Positions 26,037 through 35,575 are shown, numbered from the stretch's first letter. The stretch is 64,000 bases of DNA from Bacillota bacterium (GCA_023402845.1 JAEYFP010000016.1:310001-374000), one strand, 5' to 3'. Program-made: numbers and translations. Notes: generated by a model not told the origin, from the sequence alone.

Positions 26037-27983
26037 TTATTTTGCTGTATTTTCCTGCGTTCTATATGGTTTGAATTCTCTGCCCGTCCCACGATAGAAC
26101 CTTGAAAACATTTCATAATATTCAAGCCTTAATACCTGAATCCCTACGATCAAGCCTTCCAGACCGCAGACAAATATGTTACCCAAAACGATAACAAACC
26201 AGTTCGGGTTTCCTTCCTCGGCTCCCGCAAGCATCAGCACAACCTCCATCATCGATGCATGGCTGACTGCAAACGCCCCGATACGCACGAACGAAAGTGT
26301 GTTGGAAAAATAACTCAGCAGCACTTCAAACAGTTCGAAAAAGGTTTGAACGACAAACATTCCCTTTCCGTCCGGCAATAGCTCCGCCTTCTTTTCAACA
26401 AGATTCGTGATTGGCTCCTTAAGTGCGATCAGCAGAAGAGGAATACCGAACAGCACACCCAAAGCAATTCCGGCCGGAATGCTGTTTCCTGTCATAAACA
26501 GAACAATCACAAGAACGATGGCGGCAAAAAATACAAAACCCGCCGCTCCGTTCGTATCCATGAACGCCTTTGTTAAATCTCGCTCCTTGAAAGAATTGAT
26601 CATGTTAAAGACCATCGAGAGCAGGATAATAAACATACCAAACGCGACTGTTACGATAAAAATATAATTCAGCTTTCCGATAAACGGCACCGTTGCCATA
26701 TAAGAAGCAGGTCGTATCCAGACAGGCGCAATCACATTTTCAAATCCGAAAAAGCTGCCGAACAGAAAGCCGAATATTGTGGAAAAGATACCGCAGCTCC
26801 CAACAATCGCTGCCAAGTCCATTTTCTTTTTCTTGTATAAAATAAATCCTCCGATTGCCAGACACAAGCCCTGGCCTACATCACCAAACATAATGCCAAA
26901 AATAAACGAATAAGTTAAAGCAACAAAAATGGTTGGATCAATTTCATTATAGGCCGGAAGTCCATACATTCGGATGAACATTTCAAACGGCCGGAAAATC
27001 TTTGGATTTTTTAATTCTGTCGGCGGCTTGCTGAAAATATTCTGATGTTCCTCTTCCACATAGCATGTGATTTTTTTGTCATTGGCGATTTCCTTTTTAA
27101 AGGCTTCCGCATCCTTATAGGACATCCAGCCGCACAAAATAAAATACGTACTTTCCTCATCATCCGTGCAGGCCGCCATTTTTCTGACATTGAAATTCAC
27201 AGAATAGCGCGTGAGTTTTTCCTTCACCGTCAAAAGAATCGGCGTGTATTCTTCAAAATATTTCTTCTTTTCTTCCTTAATCTTTTCAATGGACTTTTCG
27301 AGAATGTTGATCTGTCTTTCTAACAGCGTACAAGCCTCCTCCGTTGTTCCCTCATATTCATCGGGAAGGAAAATCCGTTCAAAATGAAGTGAAGAAAAAA
27401 TCGTATCGATCCTGTCCGTCAGCTCATCTGCCGTAAAATAAACACCCCACACATATTCCTTGTTGGAATAGCATTCGCAGAAAATCGCCAGTGTCTCTGC
27501 ATAAATTGTTTTCTTAAATTTTTCGTAATATTCCTTTTGAAATTTACCAAACCGGAATTTGATAAACTTAAAATCCAAAATAGAAGAAATATTATACCTC
27601 AGTTCTCTGTAAGGAAGAATCCTTTCGAGGGATTCCTTCTTTGCTTTCAGCTCCGTCTCCAAACAGCTCTTTTTCTTTTCAAGCTTTCTCGCGCCTGTAT
27701 TAATTTTTTCAACAAACTTCGCCGCATCTTTGATTGTCAGCTTCTGCGCGTTTTCTAAAGTGTTTTTTTCAGGATCGCTGATTTGATCTACAAGCCCCTC
27801 ACAGATCTTTAAAGATTCTTCGTATGGGTTCGTGTCAATAAACGGTTTGATATTATGCACGGTCTTTAATTCCGACAATGCGTTTTCAAGCTGCATATCA
27901 TATTTACTCAGATAATTCTGTACAACTCGGTCAAAATCATCCTTCGGCCCCATAATATTAATAAAGCTCATATTCTCAATCAC
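26037..27983 (-). CDS. ntpI: V-type ATP synthase subunit I
   Basis: A 648-residue stator subunit (a-type). Residues 1-340 are a soluble, charged, coiled-coil-rich domain; residues 345-620 hold seven or eight membrane helices. Family landmarks are FGIMFGDVGQGLCLAIGG and NTLSFVRIGAFAVSHASMMEVV, the latter with the essential arginine facing the rotor. It forms the ion half-channels. It overlaps the subunit C gene by 4 bp. Confidence 0.95.
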   Translation of the reverse strand: MIENMSFINIMGPKDDFDRVVQNYLSKYDMQLENALSELKTVHNIKPFIDTNPYEESLKICEGLVDQISDPEKNTLENAQKLTIKDAAKFVEKINTGARKLEKKKSCLETELKAKKESLERILPYRELRYNISSILDFKFIKFRFGKFQKEYYEKFKKTIYAETLAIFCECYSNKEYVWGVYFTADELTDRIDTIFSSLHFERIFLPDEYEGTTEEACTLLERQINILEKSIEKIKEEKKKYFEEYTPILLTVKEKLTRYSVNFNVRKMAACTDDEESTYFILCGWMSYKDAEAFKKEIANDKKITCYVEEEHQNIFSKPPTELKNPKIFRPFEMFIRMYGLPAYNEIDPTIFVALTYSFIFGIMFGDVGQGLCLAIGGFILYKKKKMDLAAIVGSCGIFSTIFGFLFGSFFGFENVIAPVWIRPASYMATVPFIGKLNYIFIVTVAFGMFIILLSMVFNMINSFKERDLTKAFMDTNGAAGFVFFAAIVLVIVLFMTGNSIPAGIALGVLFGIPLLLIALKEPITNLVEKKAELLPDGKGMFVVQTFFELFEVLLSYFSNTLSFVRIGAFAVSHASMMEVVLMLAGAEEGNPNWFVIVLGNIFVCGLEGLIVGIQVLRLEYYEMFSRFYRGTGREFKPYRTQENTAK

Positions 27984-29038
27984 GTGACTGTTCCTCCTTT
28001 CAATCCCGCATAATCAAGGACCTCATCATAATCTATACCATATCGGATACATTCCAGTATCGTCGTAATTTTTTTGATTTCGTGTTCCTTTTTATACAAA
28101 TAAGTATTGAGAATCGCAACTGAATACGGATATTTCCTCGAATCCGCATCATTGACCCTGTCCATCAGATAACTATAAATCTCCTCCAGATTACCACCAA
28201 AAATTTCAGGGTAGAGTTTTCCATAAGCTGTTCTCTTCAAAAGCCGATCATATTCCTCAAGGCTGCCTGCCTCGGCCAGCCCCAACACCTCGTCCCTGCT
28301 CAGTTTATAATTGATTGGAATCAAAAGTGCAAAAATATCCGCCGGCGAAACCTTGTAATACTTTTTACAACGATAGATCCACTGCAGGTTCAGCAAATCA
28401 ATCCGATATCCATCGCTCCTTGTTAAAATCTCCAGATCCAACCCCGAGAATTCCGTTTCAATAATTTTCCAAAGTCTGATAAAATAGGACAGATCTAAAG
28501 AAACCTCATAATCAAACAATGTATTTCCGCCGCGCTGCAAAACAGCCTTCATGCCGGTGTAATATTCGGTTCCCTTCAGCGCCTTTACAAGAGCTTCCTC
28601 TGTTGCTGCCCCCGCGAGCATTTCCACATCCAGCTTTGAATATTTTGAAAAAATCCTGCTGATTTCTTCGGTAACCTTCAGCTCTGCTTTTTCCTTATTA
28701 AATAAATTACGCAGGCAGGCCTTTAAAAAGCTCAGTTCCAATTTGCGAAAATAGATTCTCAAAAACTTTTTTTGTTCTTCCCCTGAAAATTTATACAGAC
28801 TGATATAATCCTCATAAAAGTTTTTCTTTAAAATCAGCTCTATCGTTCCCCTGTGCAGGTCGTTTAAGTCCTTGCCTGCAAACAGCTTGTGATAGCTCTC
28901 ACTTTCCTCTAATATACGAAGAATTTCCTGAACGGATTTACACGAAATCAACCGCTCATAGTCCTCCTTGTGAAACATCTTTCTTTGCTTTGCCCGGATC
29001 TTTGCAGTAATTCCTCCATAGGAACTTAATCCGCTCAT
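27980..29038 (-). CDS. ntpC: V-type ATP synthase subunit C
   Basis: A 352-residue V-type C/AC39 (subunit d-like) protein that couples the central stalk to the membrane ring. It begins MSGLSSYGGITAKIRAKQRKMF and is rich in helices and aromatic residues throughout (YDEVLDYAGLKG at the end), as in the family. The N-terminus is typical, and the gene lies in the expected operon position between the G/H and I genes. Confidence 0.9.
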   Translation of the reverse strand: MSGLSSYGGITAKIRAKQRKMFHKEDYERLISCKSVQEILRILEESESYHKLFAGKDLNDLHRGTIELILKKNFYEDYISLYKFSGEEQKKFLRIYFRKLELSFLKACLRNLFNKEKAELKVTEEISRIFSKYSKLDVEMLAGAATEEALVKALKGTEYYTGMKAVLQRGGNTLFDYEVSLDLSYFIRLWKIIETEFSGLDLEILTRSDGYRIDLLNLQWIYRCKKYYKVSPADIFALLIPINYKLSRDEVLGLAEAGSLEEYDRLLKRTAYGKLYPEIFGGNLEEIYSYLMDRVNDADSRKYPYSVAILNTYLYKKEHEIKKITTILECIRYGIDYDEVLDYAGLKGGTVT

Positions 29039-29072
29039 ATGCCTTCCTCACCTTTCCATTGCCGCATTGCTA

Positions 29073-29390
29073 TTAACGGACAGCTTCAATGATACGTCCG
29101 ACCATTTTTTCAGCAATTTCCTCATGGTGTTTTTCATAGATCTCGGAAATTTTTTGAATAGACTGCTGCGTACTCAGCTTCAAAGCCGCAACATCCTTTT
29201 CTTTCTTTTCCTCCATCTCCTTTTTTAAGTCTGCGATTCTTTGTCCGATTTCTTTTTCGGATTCTTCATCAATCACTTTTTTCTTTTCGTCTGCTTCTTT
29301 AAATATATCGTCCTTTTTCTGTCTGGCGTTCTCTACAATACTGGATGCCGCAGCTTCGATTTCAGACAATTTTGATATCATCACATCCAT
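29073..29390 (-). CDS. V-type ATP synthase peripheral-stalk subunit (G/H-like)
   Basis: A 105-residue, almost wholly coiled-coil protein (IVENARQKKDDIFKEADEKKKVIDEESEKEI). It is the first gene of the operon, where the subunit G/H coding sequence normally sits. It should pair with subunit E to form the peripheral stalk. Sequence alone gives little specificity, so position carries the assignment. Confidence 0.82.
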   Translation of the reverse strand: MDVMISKLSEIEAAASSIVENARQKKDDIFKEADEKKKVIDEESEKEIGQRIADLKKEMEEKKEKDVAALKLSTQQSIQKISEIYEKHHEEIAEKMVGRIIEAVR

Positions 29391-29431
29391 AGCACAACCC
29401 TCTTTTTCTAAATTCTCATCAAATATAGCTG

Positions 29432-29460
29432 ATTATAGTCCTTGCTTCTTAAAATTGCAA
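29432..29460 (-). promoter_or_regulatory. Promoter of the V-type ATPase operon
   Basis: On the minus strand, TTGCAA (29455-29460) and a perfect TATAAT (29432-29437) are 17 bp apart, 42 bp upstream of the first start codon. Confidence 0.75.
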
Positions 29461-29483
29461 TCATGATTATTCTCTATTTGATA

Positions 29484-29543
29484 AAAAATAAGTAAAATCA
29501 TGTACAAAATTTAAAACATTTATGGAAAAGATTACTTATTTTT
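29484..29543. repeat. Inverted repeat in the acyltransferase upstream region
   Basis: AAAAATAAGTAA (29484-29495) and TTACTTATTTTT (29532-29543) are perfect 12-bp arms 36 bp apart, in the gap between the V-type ATPase operon and the first acyltransferase gene. Function unknown; it may be a regulator site pair. Confidence 0.4.
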
Positions 29544-29612
29544 ATTTTTTCTTGTCTTTTTTATCCTTTTCCTCTAGAATTAGGATATACTAAATATTGG
29601 AGACTAACCATA

Positions 29613-30656
29613 ATGAATTCCAAACGATTGACCTACTTTGATATGACCAAGGGACTCGGTATTATCCTTGTTGTGCTTGGCCACATAGAATATATCAGCG
29701 AACCGCTTCGGGCTTGGATATCTTCTTTTCACATGCCCTTATTTTTTGTTGTATCGGGAATGTTAATACATTACAAGGACGAATTATCAAAAGATTTTTC
29801 CGTAACCATTCTCAAAAAATTAAAATCTATCATCGTTCCTTATTTTTTCTTCAGTCTCCTTTACTTCCTGATTGATATTTTAAATGTGCTGCTTCACAAA
29901 ATTGATCTGCGTACATTCTGGGTAAATTTCATTCATTCCGCTACCTTCTATGGGGTTTCGGTGCTTTGGTTTCTTCCGGCGCTGTTTTTGGCCGAAACAG
30001 GCTTTTTATTTCTTACAAAAAAACTCCCCCGAACTGCTTCGATTATTGTAATATTGATCAGCGCTCTGCTTGCCTATATGGCTCAGCTTGGGATCAGTCA
30101 GATTTATACGGCTCATGAAAGCTCTCTGCTCATCACCTCCCTTATTGATTTCATAAGGGTTTTTCTGCGGGGTGCGATCGCGATGTCCTTCGTATGCATT
30201 GCCTATTATTTCTTCTATCTGCTGAAAAGGTCAGATACTTTTTCCATCAGGGAGCTTTTACTTGGCATTCTTTTGTTTCTGCTCAATCTTCCGCTTTCTC
30301 AGATCAATGAATGCGTGGATTTCCATTATATTATTCTGAAAAATGTGCCCATTTTCTATTTGTGTGCACTGCTTGGTTCCTTCGGTCTGATTATTTTATG
30401 TAAAAATTGCAAATACGTTCCATCTATCGGTTATTTCGGAAAAAATTCACTGATTGTCATGTCTACGCACGTAAACTGTTATATTCTTTATGCGGCAATT
30501 TTGATTGCGTGGCAGATTGATACGGTCGTAACACGGGCAAAGAGCTATATTTTCTTATTTAATATTATGATTTTTACTTTTCTGATCGAAGCGATCGTCA
30601 TAGAGACCATCAACCGGCGTTTTCCTTTTATAATAGGGAAGACGCGTTCTAAATAG
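29613..30656 (+). CDS. Membrane acyltransferase (acyltransferase-3 family), first of a tandem pair
   Basis: A 347-residue integral membrane protein with about ten hydrophobic helices. The N-terminal RLTYFDMTKGLGIILVVLGHIEY contains the family's conserved His (here in LGH) at the start of helix 1, then SFHMPLFFVVSGM. Such proteins O-acylate sugars or envelope glycopolymers. It begins at ATG 29613 with GGAG eleven bases upstream. The next gene is a paralogue in the same direction, so the pair is probably an operon. The substrate is unknown. Confidence 0.85.
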   Translation: MNSKRLTYFDMTKGLGIILVVLGHIEYISEPLRAWISSFHMPLFFVVSGMLIHYKDELSKDFSVTILKKLKSIIVPYFFFSLLYFLIDILNVLLHKIDLRTFWVNFIHSATFYGVSVLWFLPALFLAETGFLFLTKKLPRTASIIVILISALLAYMAQLGISQIYTAHESSLLITSLIDFIRVFLRGAIAMSFVCIAYYFFYLLKRSDTFSIRELLLGILLFLLNLPLSQINECVDFHYIILKNVPIFYLCALLGSFGLIILCKNCKYVPSIGYFGKNSLIVMSTHVNCYILYAAILIAWQIDTVVTRAKSYIFLFNIMIFTFLIEAIVIETINRRFPFIIGKTRSK

Positions 30657-30689
30657 AAAAGGATCTTTGATACTTTATTGGGAGGTAGT

Positions 30690-31760
30690 ATGGAAACAGG
30701 AAAACGACTTACTTATTTTGATATGGCAAAAGGTTTCGGCATGCTGCTTGTCCTTTTGGGGCATTTACAGGGAGATACAATCTTTGGCTATTCTCCATAT
30801 ATTCTTCCGTTTTGCACATGGATTTTTTCTTTTCATATGCCTTTGTTTTTCCTCATCTCAGGTATGCTCATGAATTATAAGCAGGATCCGGCAAAGGAGC
30901 TGAAGCCGCTGATTAAAAAGCGGTTTCGGGCAATTATGATCCCCTATTTTTGGTTCAGTCTGTTCTATATCAGTGTTGTATTTTATGCTCTGTTTTTTGG
31001 CGGAACCATATCGTCTGAAACGCTCTATGTAAATTTGTGGTACATTTTCAGCATGTATGGCATGAATGTGCTTTGGTTTTTGCCTGCATTGTTTTTGGGA
31101 GAGCTGTTATTTCTGTTTCTTACAAAAAAATTCGGAACAAAAAAATCCGTCATTGTTATCGCTTTTCTTACCGCCGCAGCTTCGGCTGCGAGCTGGTACT
31201 TACAGAAGCTTACTTATGATACGCCGCTGAAAGAACGTCTGCATGAGCTTTCTCTTGCCCTGCTCAGACCGTTTTTAGTCTGTACATTTATCTGCATCGG
31301 CTATTATGCCTTTTATTTGTTCAAACAAAAAGAGAAACTCTGTTTTAAAGAGCTTCTCCTTGGAATTGCATTGATTGGTATCGGTGCCGCCTTTACCCAC
31401 GTAAACAATGGTGTTGACTTCCGTTCCCTTGTTCAGAAAAATCTGTTCTTCTATTATTTATGCGCATTGTCCGGCTCCTTTGGCCTGATTCTGATCTGTA
31501 AAAACATGAAGCCGCTGAAACTGATTCCATACTGGGGCGTAAATTCCCTCGTCTTTATGGCTGTGCATAATAATAAAACCGTTCTTTATGCAGGAATGCA
31601 GTGTGCGATGTACCTCAACCAATTTGTAACCAGAGCACGGGGCTATATCAGTTATCTGACAGTCATCCTCATTATTCTTATCTATGTGACCGTCATGATT
31701 TGGCTCATCAATCGTTTCTTCGGGTTTATTGTCGGCAAACCCTTTTCGATCTTAAAATAA
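30690..31760 (+). CDS. Membrane acyltransferase (acyltransferase-3 family), second of a tandem pair
   Basis: A 356-residue paralogue of the preceding gene. The N-terminus RLTYFDMAKGFGMLLVLLGHLQGD aligns directly with it, as do SFHMPLFFLISGML and the C-terminal INRFFGFIVGK. The start at 30690 has GGGAGGT upstream; an ATG four codons earlier overlaps that site. The pair probably arose by tandem duplication and may modify related envelope acceptors. It ends 4 bp before the convergent trxA gene. Confidence 0.85.
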   Translation: METGKRLTYFDMAKGFGMLLVLLGHLQGDTIFGYSPYILPFCTWIFSFHMPLFFLISGMLMNYKQDPAKELKPLIKKRFRAIMIPYFWFSLFYISVVFYALFFGGTISSETLYVNLWYIFSMYGMNVLWFLPALFLGELLFLFLTKKFGTKKSVIVIAFLTAAASAASWYLQKLTYDTPLKERLHELSLALLRPFLVCTFICIGYYAFYLFKQKEKLCFKELLLGIALIGIGAAFTHVNNGVDFRSLVQKNLFFYYLCALSGSFGLILICKNMKPLKLIPYWGVNSLVFMAVHNNKTVLYAGMQCAMYLNQFVTRARGYISYLTVILIILIYVTVMIWLINRFFGFIVGKPFSILK

Positions 31761-31764
31761 GGCC

Positions 31765-32076
31765 TTATTTTGTTACCATTTCTATCAGCTTAGCTTTCGG
31801 TACAACACCAATGCTCGTCTCTGCCGGCACGCCGTTCTTGAAAACCATCAGCGTTGGAATCGTCATTACCTTGTAATTTTGTGCCGTTGCCATATTATCA
31901 TCGATATTCAGCTTTCCTACGACAACACTGTCACCGTATTCCTTCGCGATTTCCTCCACAAGCGGACCCATCATCTTACATGGACCACACCAGTCCGCAT
32001 AAAAATCAACAAGTACCGGTTTTTCTGATTTTAACACCTTTTCTTCAAAATTTGCATCATTAAAAATTTCTGCCAT
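31765..32076 (-). CDS. trxA: Thioredoxin
   Basis: A 103-residue cytosolic thiol-disulfide oxidoreductase. The active site is WCGPCK with Cys30 and Cys33, and the cis-proline follows in TIPTLMVFKNG. The length is typical. It lies 14 bp downstream of trmB on the same strand, so the two are probably cotranscribed. Confidence 0.96.
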   Translation of the reverse strand: MAEIFNDANFEEKVLKSEKPVLVDFYADWCGPCKMMGPLVEEIAKEYGDSVVVGKLNIDDNMATAQNYKVMTIPTLMVFKNGVPAETSIGVVPKAKLIEMVTK

Positions 32077-32090
32077 AGCGATATCCTCCT

Positions 32091-32741
32091 TTATCTTTGT
32101 GTAATGACGTATTTACAAATCGGGTTTCCGATTGCTGAAAACTTTTCTTCGTATTCTGTCATAATATTATCTTTTACCATTTCTGAATTGTTATGCAAAT
32201 CATAGGTATATTGCTTGATCTTCCAGCCTGCTGCTCCAGCCTCCTCCATCGCAAAATCAAATAGACTTCGATTATCCGTTTTGAATTCCAAATCAGCTCC
32301 TTCCTTTAATATTTGAGAATATCTTGCTAAAAATTCTCTTGACGGAAGCCTGCGCCTTGCATGTCTGTCCTTTGGCCATGGATCGGAGAAATTTAAATAG
32401 ATTTTATCTATTTCCTCCTTTGCGAAAACTTCTGCGATCGATTCCGCATCCATCCGTATAAATTTAAGATTGGAAAGTACTTCCGGCTCTTGTTCCATCT
32501 TCTGTATTGCCCGAAGCAGAACACTCGAATACTTTTCTATCCCGATGAAATTGATGTGCGGGTTTTTCTTTGCCAGCTCCATAATAAATTGGCCTTTTCC
32601 CATTCCAATTTCGATATGCAGCTCCTTTTGATTATTGAATACTTCCGGTTTCCAGCTTCCCTTCTGCTTATCCGGTTCATGAACAACAAATCCGTTTTCT
32701 GCAATAAACTCTCTGGACCCTGTGATATTCCTTAAACGCAT
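32091..32741 (-). CDS. trmB: tRNA (guanosine(46)-N7)-methyltransferase
   Basis: A 216-residue SAM-dependent enzyme that makes m7G46 in the tRNA variable loop. Landmarks are EIGMGKGQFIMELAKKNPHINFIGIEKY (SAM-binding) and LNFSDPWPKDRHARRRL, the family signature. A promoter TTGCCA/TATACT lies upstream (32841-32846 and 32818-32823, minus strand, 17-bp spacer). Confidence 0.95.
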   Translation of the reverse strand: MRLRNITGSREFIAENGFVVHEPDKQKGSWKPEVFNNQKELHIEIGMGKGQFIMELAKKNPHINFIGIEKYSSVLLRAIQKMEQEPEVLSNLKFIRMDAESIAEVFAKEEIDKIYLNFSDPWPKDRHARRRLPSREFLARYSQILKEGADLEFKTDNRSLFDFAMEEAGAAGWKIKQYTYDLHNNSEMVKDNIMTEYEEKFSAIGNPICKYVITQR

Positions 32742-32817
32742 AATTTTCTCCAGCCTGTGTGTTTACTAAAATGATGCAAGGGTCAGAACATACTTTTGAC
32801 ATTTGCATCCTAAAATA

Positions 32818-32846
32818 AGTATAGTATAAAACATTTTTTTTGGCAA
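32818..32846 (-). promoter_or_regulatory. Promoter of trmB-trxA
   Basis: On the minus strand, TTGCCA (32841-32846) and TATACT (32818-32823) are 17 bp apart. Confidence 0.6.
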
Positions 32847-32879
32847 CGTCTTTCCTTCATCTCTTAAATCACGTTCTTA

Positions 32880-32908
32880 CGCAGCTTAGCAGCAAGTGTT
32901 AAGCTGCG
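32880..32908. repeat. Perfect 9-bp inverted repeat between divergent promoters
   Basis: CGCAGCTTA (32880-32888) and TAAGCTGCG (32900-32908) with an 11-nt loop. There is no T-run, so it is not an obvious terminator. It sits between the trmB and carboxypeptidase promoters and could be a regulator site. Confidence 0.45.
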
Positions 32909-32953
32909 GTGTGAACAGTATCTTAATATGGAAAAAAGTTCACAGAAAATTCT

Positions 32954-32982
32954 TTGGTTTTTTATATGTAATGTTGTATGAT
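32954..32982 (+). promoter_or_regulatory. Promoter of the D-alanyl-D-alanine carboxypeptidase gene
   Basis: TTGGTT (32954-32959) and TATGAT (32977-32982) are 17 bp apart. The predicted transcription start is near 32989, which argues against using the in-frame ATG at 32991 as the translation start. Confidence 0.55.
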
Positions 32983-33035
32983 AATAAAGTATGAATATTT
33001 GGTTGTTTTTCAAAAGAATGAATGACGAGGCTTTT

Positions 33036-34490
33036 ATGAGACATCATTATCAAAAATATATCGCAGGAAGCATTTTATGTATTCTGCTCACACTCGCCGG
33101 CAGCATTTCTGCTTATGCGATTAACACTGTTCCGACGGAGGATCTGCATGAGCAGGCCGAAGCCAGAAAATCAATGACAGTCGAAACAAACGAAATCGAC
33201 GGCTGGCCCGATGGACCTATGATCGGTGCTGAGTCTGCAATCTTGATGGATGTGGATACCGGCATCGTGTTATATGAGAAAAATGCACATGAACAGCTCT
33301 ATCCTGCGAGTACTACGAAACTGCTGACGGCGCTTCTCGTCATAGAAAATTCGACGATGGATGAAGTTGTTACCTTTTCTCATGATGCAATTTTTAATAT
33401 CGAGCGGGACTCAAGTCACATCGGTATTGATGTAGGCGAACAGCTCACGATGGAGCAATGCCTTTACGGACTTCTTTTAGGGTCAGCCAATGAGGTAGCC
33501 TATGCGCTTGCAGAGCATGTGGGAGGTGATTTGGATACCTTTGTCGATATGATGAATGAGCGGGCCTCTGAGATTGGCTGTACCGATACGCATTTTTCCA
33601 ATGCAAATGGATTACCGCAGGCGGATCATTATACCTCCGCTTATGATTTGGCTCTTATCGCACGTGAATGCTATAAAAATGAAACGCTTGCAAAGATCTC
33701 GGGCACAACACATTATACGATCCCCCCGACCAATATCCAAACTGCGGAACGTCCCCTTGATAATCATCATCAAATGCTTACGGATTTTGAATATGCCTAT
33801 GACGGCATCGTCGGAGGCAAGACAGGCTACACGGACGAAGCACGTCAGACGCTTGTCACCTGTGCACAGCGAAACGGTCTGCGTCTTGTTTGTGTCATTA
33901 TGAAGGAAGAGAGCCCAAATCAGTTTTTGGACACGGCAGAGTTATTTGATTACGGATTTAATAATTTTCAGAAACTGAATATCGCGACAAATGAAACCGA
34001 ATATACGCTGAACAGTTCGACATTTTTCAATACAAACCTTGACATTATCGGCAGTTCAAAACCAATTCTCACAATTAGCAATACCGGCGATGTCATTATA
34101 CCAAAGACTTCTGTTTTTTCAGATGCTGCTGTGGAAATCGCGTATTCGGACGGCTCTATGGAATCGATTGCCACCTTGACCTACACAATGGGCGGTCACT
34201 ATGTCGGTTCCGCTACAATTGATTATGCAGACAGCAGTACAAATTCTTTTGAATTTGCAAATATCATTACTGACTCCGCCGCCGTAACGCCGGAAACAGT
34301 CGAACCGGAGCATAAAGTCGTTTTTGTCAACATCAAAACCGTCATTTTGATTATAATCGGCATTATCGGTATTTTGTTTGCTGTCTTCTTTCTAAAGATG
34401 TTTATCAAAAAGCTTTGGAATTCCAAGCGACGCAAGCGACGTCACAATCGAAAGCGCTACCGGAAGCGCAATGAAAATATCTATTATTGA
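33036..34490 (+). CDS. D-alanyl-D-alanine carboxypeptidase (PBP5/DacF-like)
   Basis: A 484-residue low-molecular-weight penicillin-binding protein that trims the terminal D-Ala from peptidoglycan stem peptides. An N-terminal signal segment (residues 8-28) is followed by the catalytic motifs S92-T-T-K95 (YPASTTKLL), an SxN motif in GSANEVAY, and KTG in GGKTGYTDEA. A C-terminal membrane helix (about 425-450) is followed by a strongly basic tail, KKLWNSKRRKRRHNRKRYRKR. The start at 33036 has ACGAGG upstream; the earlier ATG at 32991 would leave no leader. Confidence 0.9.
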   Translation: MRHHYQKYIAGSILCILLTLAGSISAYAINTVPTEDLHEQAEARKSMTVETNEIDGWPDGPMIGAESAILMDVDTGIVLYEKNAHEQLYPASTTKLLTALLVIENSTMDEVVTFSHDAIFNIERDSSHIGIDVGEQLTMEQCLYGLLLGSANEVAYALAEHVGGDLDTFVDMMNERASEIGCTDTHFSNANGLPQADHYTSAYDLALIARECYKNETLAKISGTTHYTIPPTNIQTAERPLDNHHQMLTDFEYAYDGIVGGKTGYTDEARQTLVTCAQRNGLRLVCVIMKEESPNQFLDTAELFDYGFNNFQKLNIATNETEYTLNSSTFFNTNLDIIGSSKPILTISNTGDVIIPKTSVFSDAAVEIAYSDGSMESIATLTYTMGGHYVGSATIDYADSSTNSFEFANIITDSAAVTPETVEPEHKVVFVNIKTVILIIIGIIGILFAVFFLKMFIKKLWNSKRRKRRHNRKRYRKRNENIYY

Positions 34491-34496
34491 AGACGA

Positions 34497-34558
34497 AAAA
34501 GCGGAGAAACAAAAAAGAAAAGACTATTAAGCCTTTTCTTTTTTGTTTCTCCGCTTTT
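34497..34558. terminator. Bidirectional terminator with a 26-bp perfect stem
   Basis: AAAAGCGGAGAAACAAAA... (34497-34522) and its exact complement (34533-34558) flank a 10-nt loop. It separates two convergent genes. The right arm is also the last codons of the exonuclease gene, so coding sequence and terminator coincide. Confidence 0.85.
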
Positions 34559-35492
34559 CTGAACGCTGTTTTCTGACCTTTTCTTGTTTTTCTTTGATTT
34601 CCTCGGCAATTTCCGGTGATATCAGCTTTAAAGTTTTTACGACATAGACATTTCCGTCATCTGCCCTTTTCATTCGTACCTTTCCTTTCAGGTATCCATG
34701 TCGTTTACAATAAGCAAGACAATAATAATGCTTTCCGTTGACAGAGAACCACTTAATTTTTTTTCTGGCGGTTCTGCCGCATAGGTAGCATCTTGTGGCA
34801 CTCACTGCCCGGTCTGCAATTGCTGCCGTTTTATCGGGAAACTCTCTGGAAATATATTTGGAATAGGTTTTAAAATTTACCCTTATTTCTTCTTTTTTGC
34901 TGCTGGGAACCATGAAGATATCATAAGATACATACCTTACAACCTCAGGCTTTACCCGATCGATCTCTCCAAACACTTTTGCTGTATAATAGGCATCGCT
35001 GTAAGCGCGGTGAAAAGGAATATCCTTTTCTATATGCAGATAATCTACGGCAAATTCCAATGCCCGTCTCAGCTTGCCGTCCTCGTAAGTCATGCTGAAA
35101 AACTTCTGGATGTCATAATACAGAAGTGGTCCCTTTGACAGTTCATCCATGCCGTAATAGCACATGTTTCTTTGAAGCTCCGTCAAGTCAAGAGTTCCCC
35201 AGATGCAAAAAACATAATCCTTGCCGCACCAGGCAAGAAAGTCTCTCATAACTTCAGGAAATGGCCGTCCTTTATTTAGCTCTTCTTTTTCCATATGTAT
35301 GATCTTTGTCGTCATATAATGGATCGTTTGAAAAATTTGAGGCTTGATTATCTGCTCAAAGCTACCCTCATTCTCTTTCCTTTTATTGAGCTTTACCGCA
35401 CCGATCTCTACGATTTCAAAAGGCAGCCCGCATTCCCTGTCAAATTTATCCGTCGATTGATTCCATTCCAAATCAAGTACAATGTAATTCAT
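34527..35492 (-). CDS. DEDDh-type 3'-5' exonuclease domain protein (KapD/ERI-1-like)
   Basis: A 321-residue protein. The exonuclease domain spans residues 1-180: Exo I is IVLDLEWNQS, Exo II lies around IWGTLDLTEL, and Exo III is HRAYSDAYYTAKVF, giving the D-E/D/D/H set. The C-terminal part contains a CYLCGR...CLAYCKRHG cysteine cluster (about residues 235-270) that may bind zinc, followed by a lysine/arginine-rich tail. It probably trims RNA or DNA. The start at 35492 follows GGAGAG. Its last ten codons form one arm of the terminator. Confidence 0.8.
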   Translation of the reverse strand: MNYIVLDLEWNQSTDKFDRECGLPFEIVEIGAVKLNKRKENEGSFEQIIKPQIFQTIHYMTTKIIHMEKEELNKGRPFPEVMRDFLAWCGKDYVFCIWGTLDLTELQRNMCYYGMDELSKGPLLYYDIQKFFSMTYEDGKLRRALEFAVDYLHIEKDIPFHRAYSDAYYTAKVFGEIDRVKPEVVRYVSYDIFMVPSSKKEEIRVNFKTYSKYISREFPDKTAAIADRAVSATRCYLCGRTARKKIKWFSVNGKHYYCLAYCKRHGYLKGKVRMKRADDGNVYVVKTLKLISPEIAEEIKEKQEKVRKQRSEKRRNKKEKA

Positions 35493-35575
35493 CTGTTCTC
35501 TCCGGAGTTTCTTTTGGCGGGCAGAACTTCGCCTGCCCGCTTTTTTATTATACTCTTGTACAGCACTGTTTTCAA

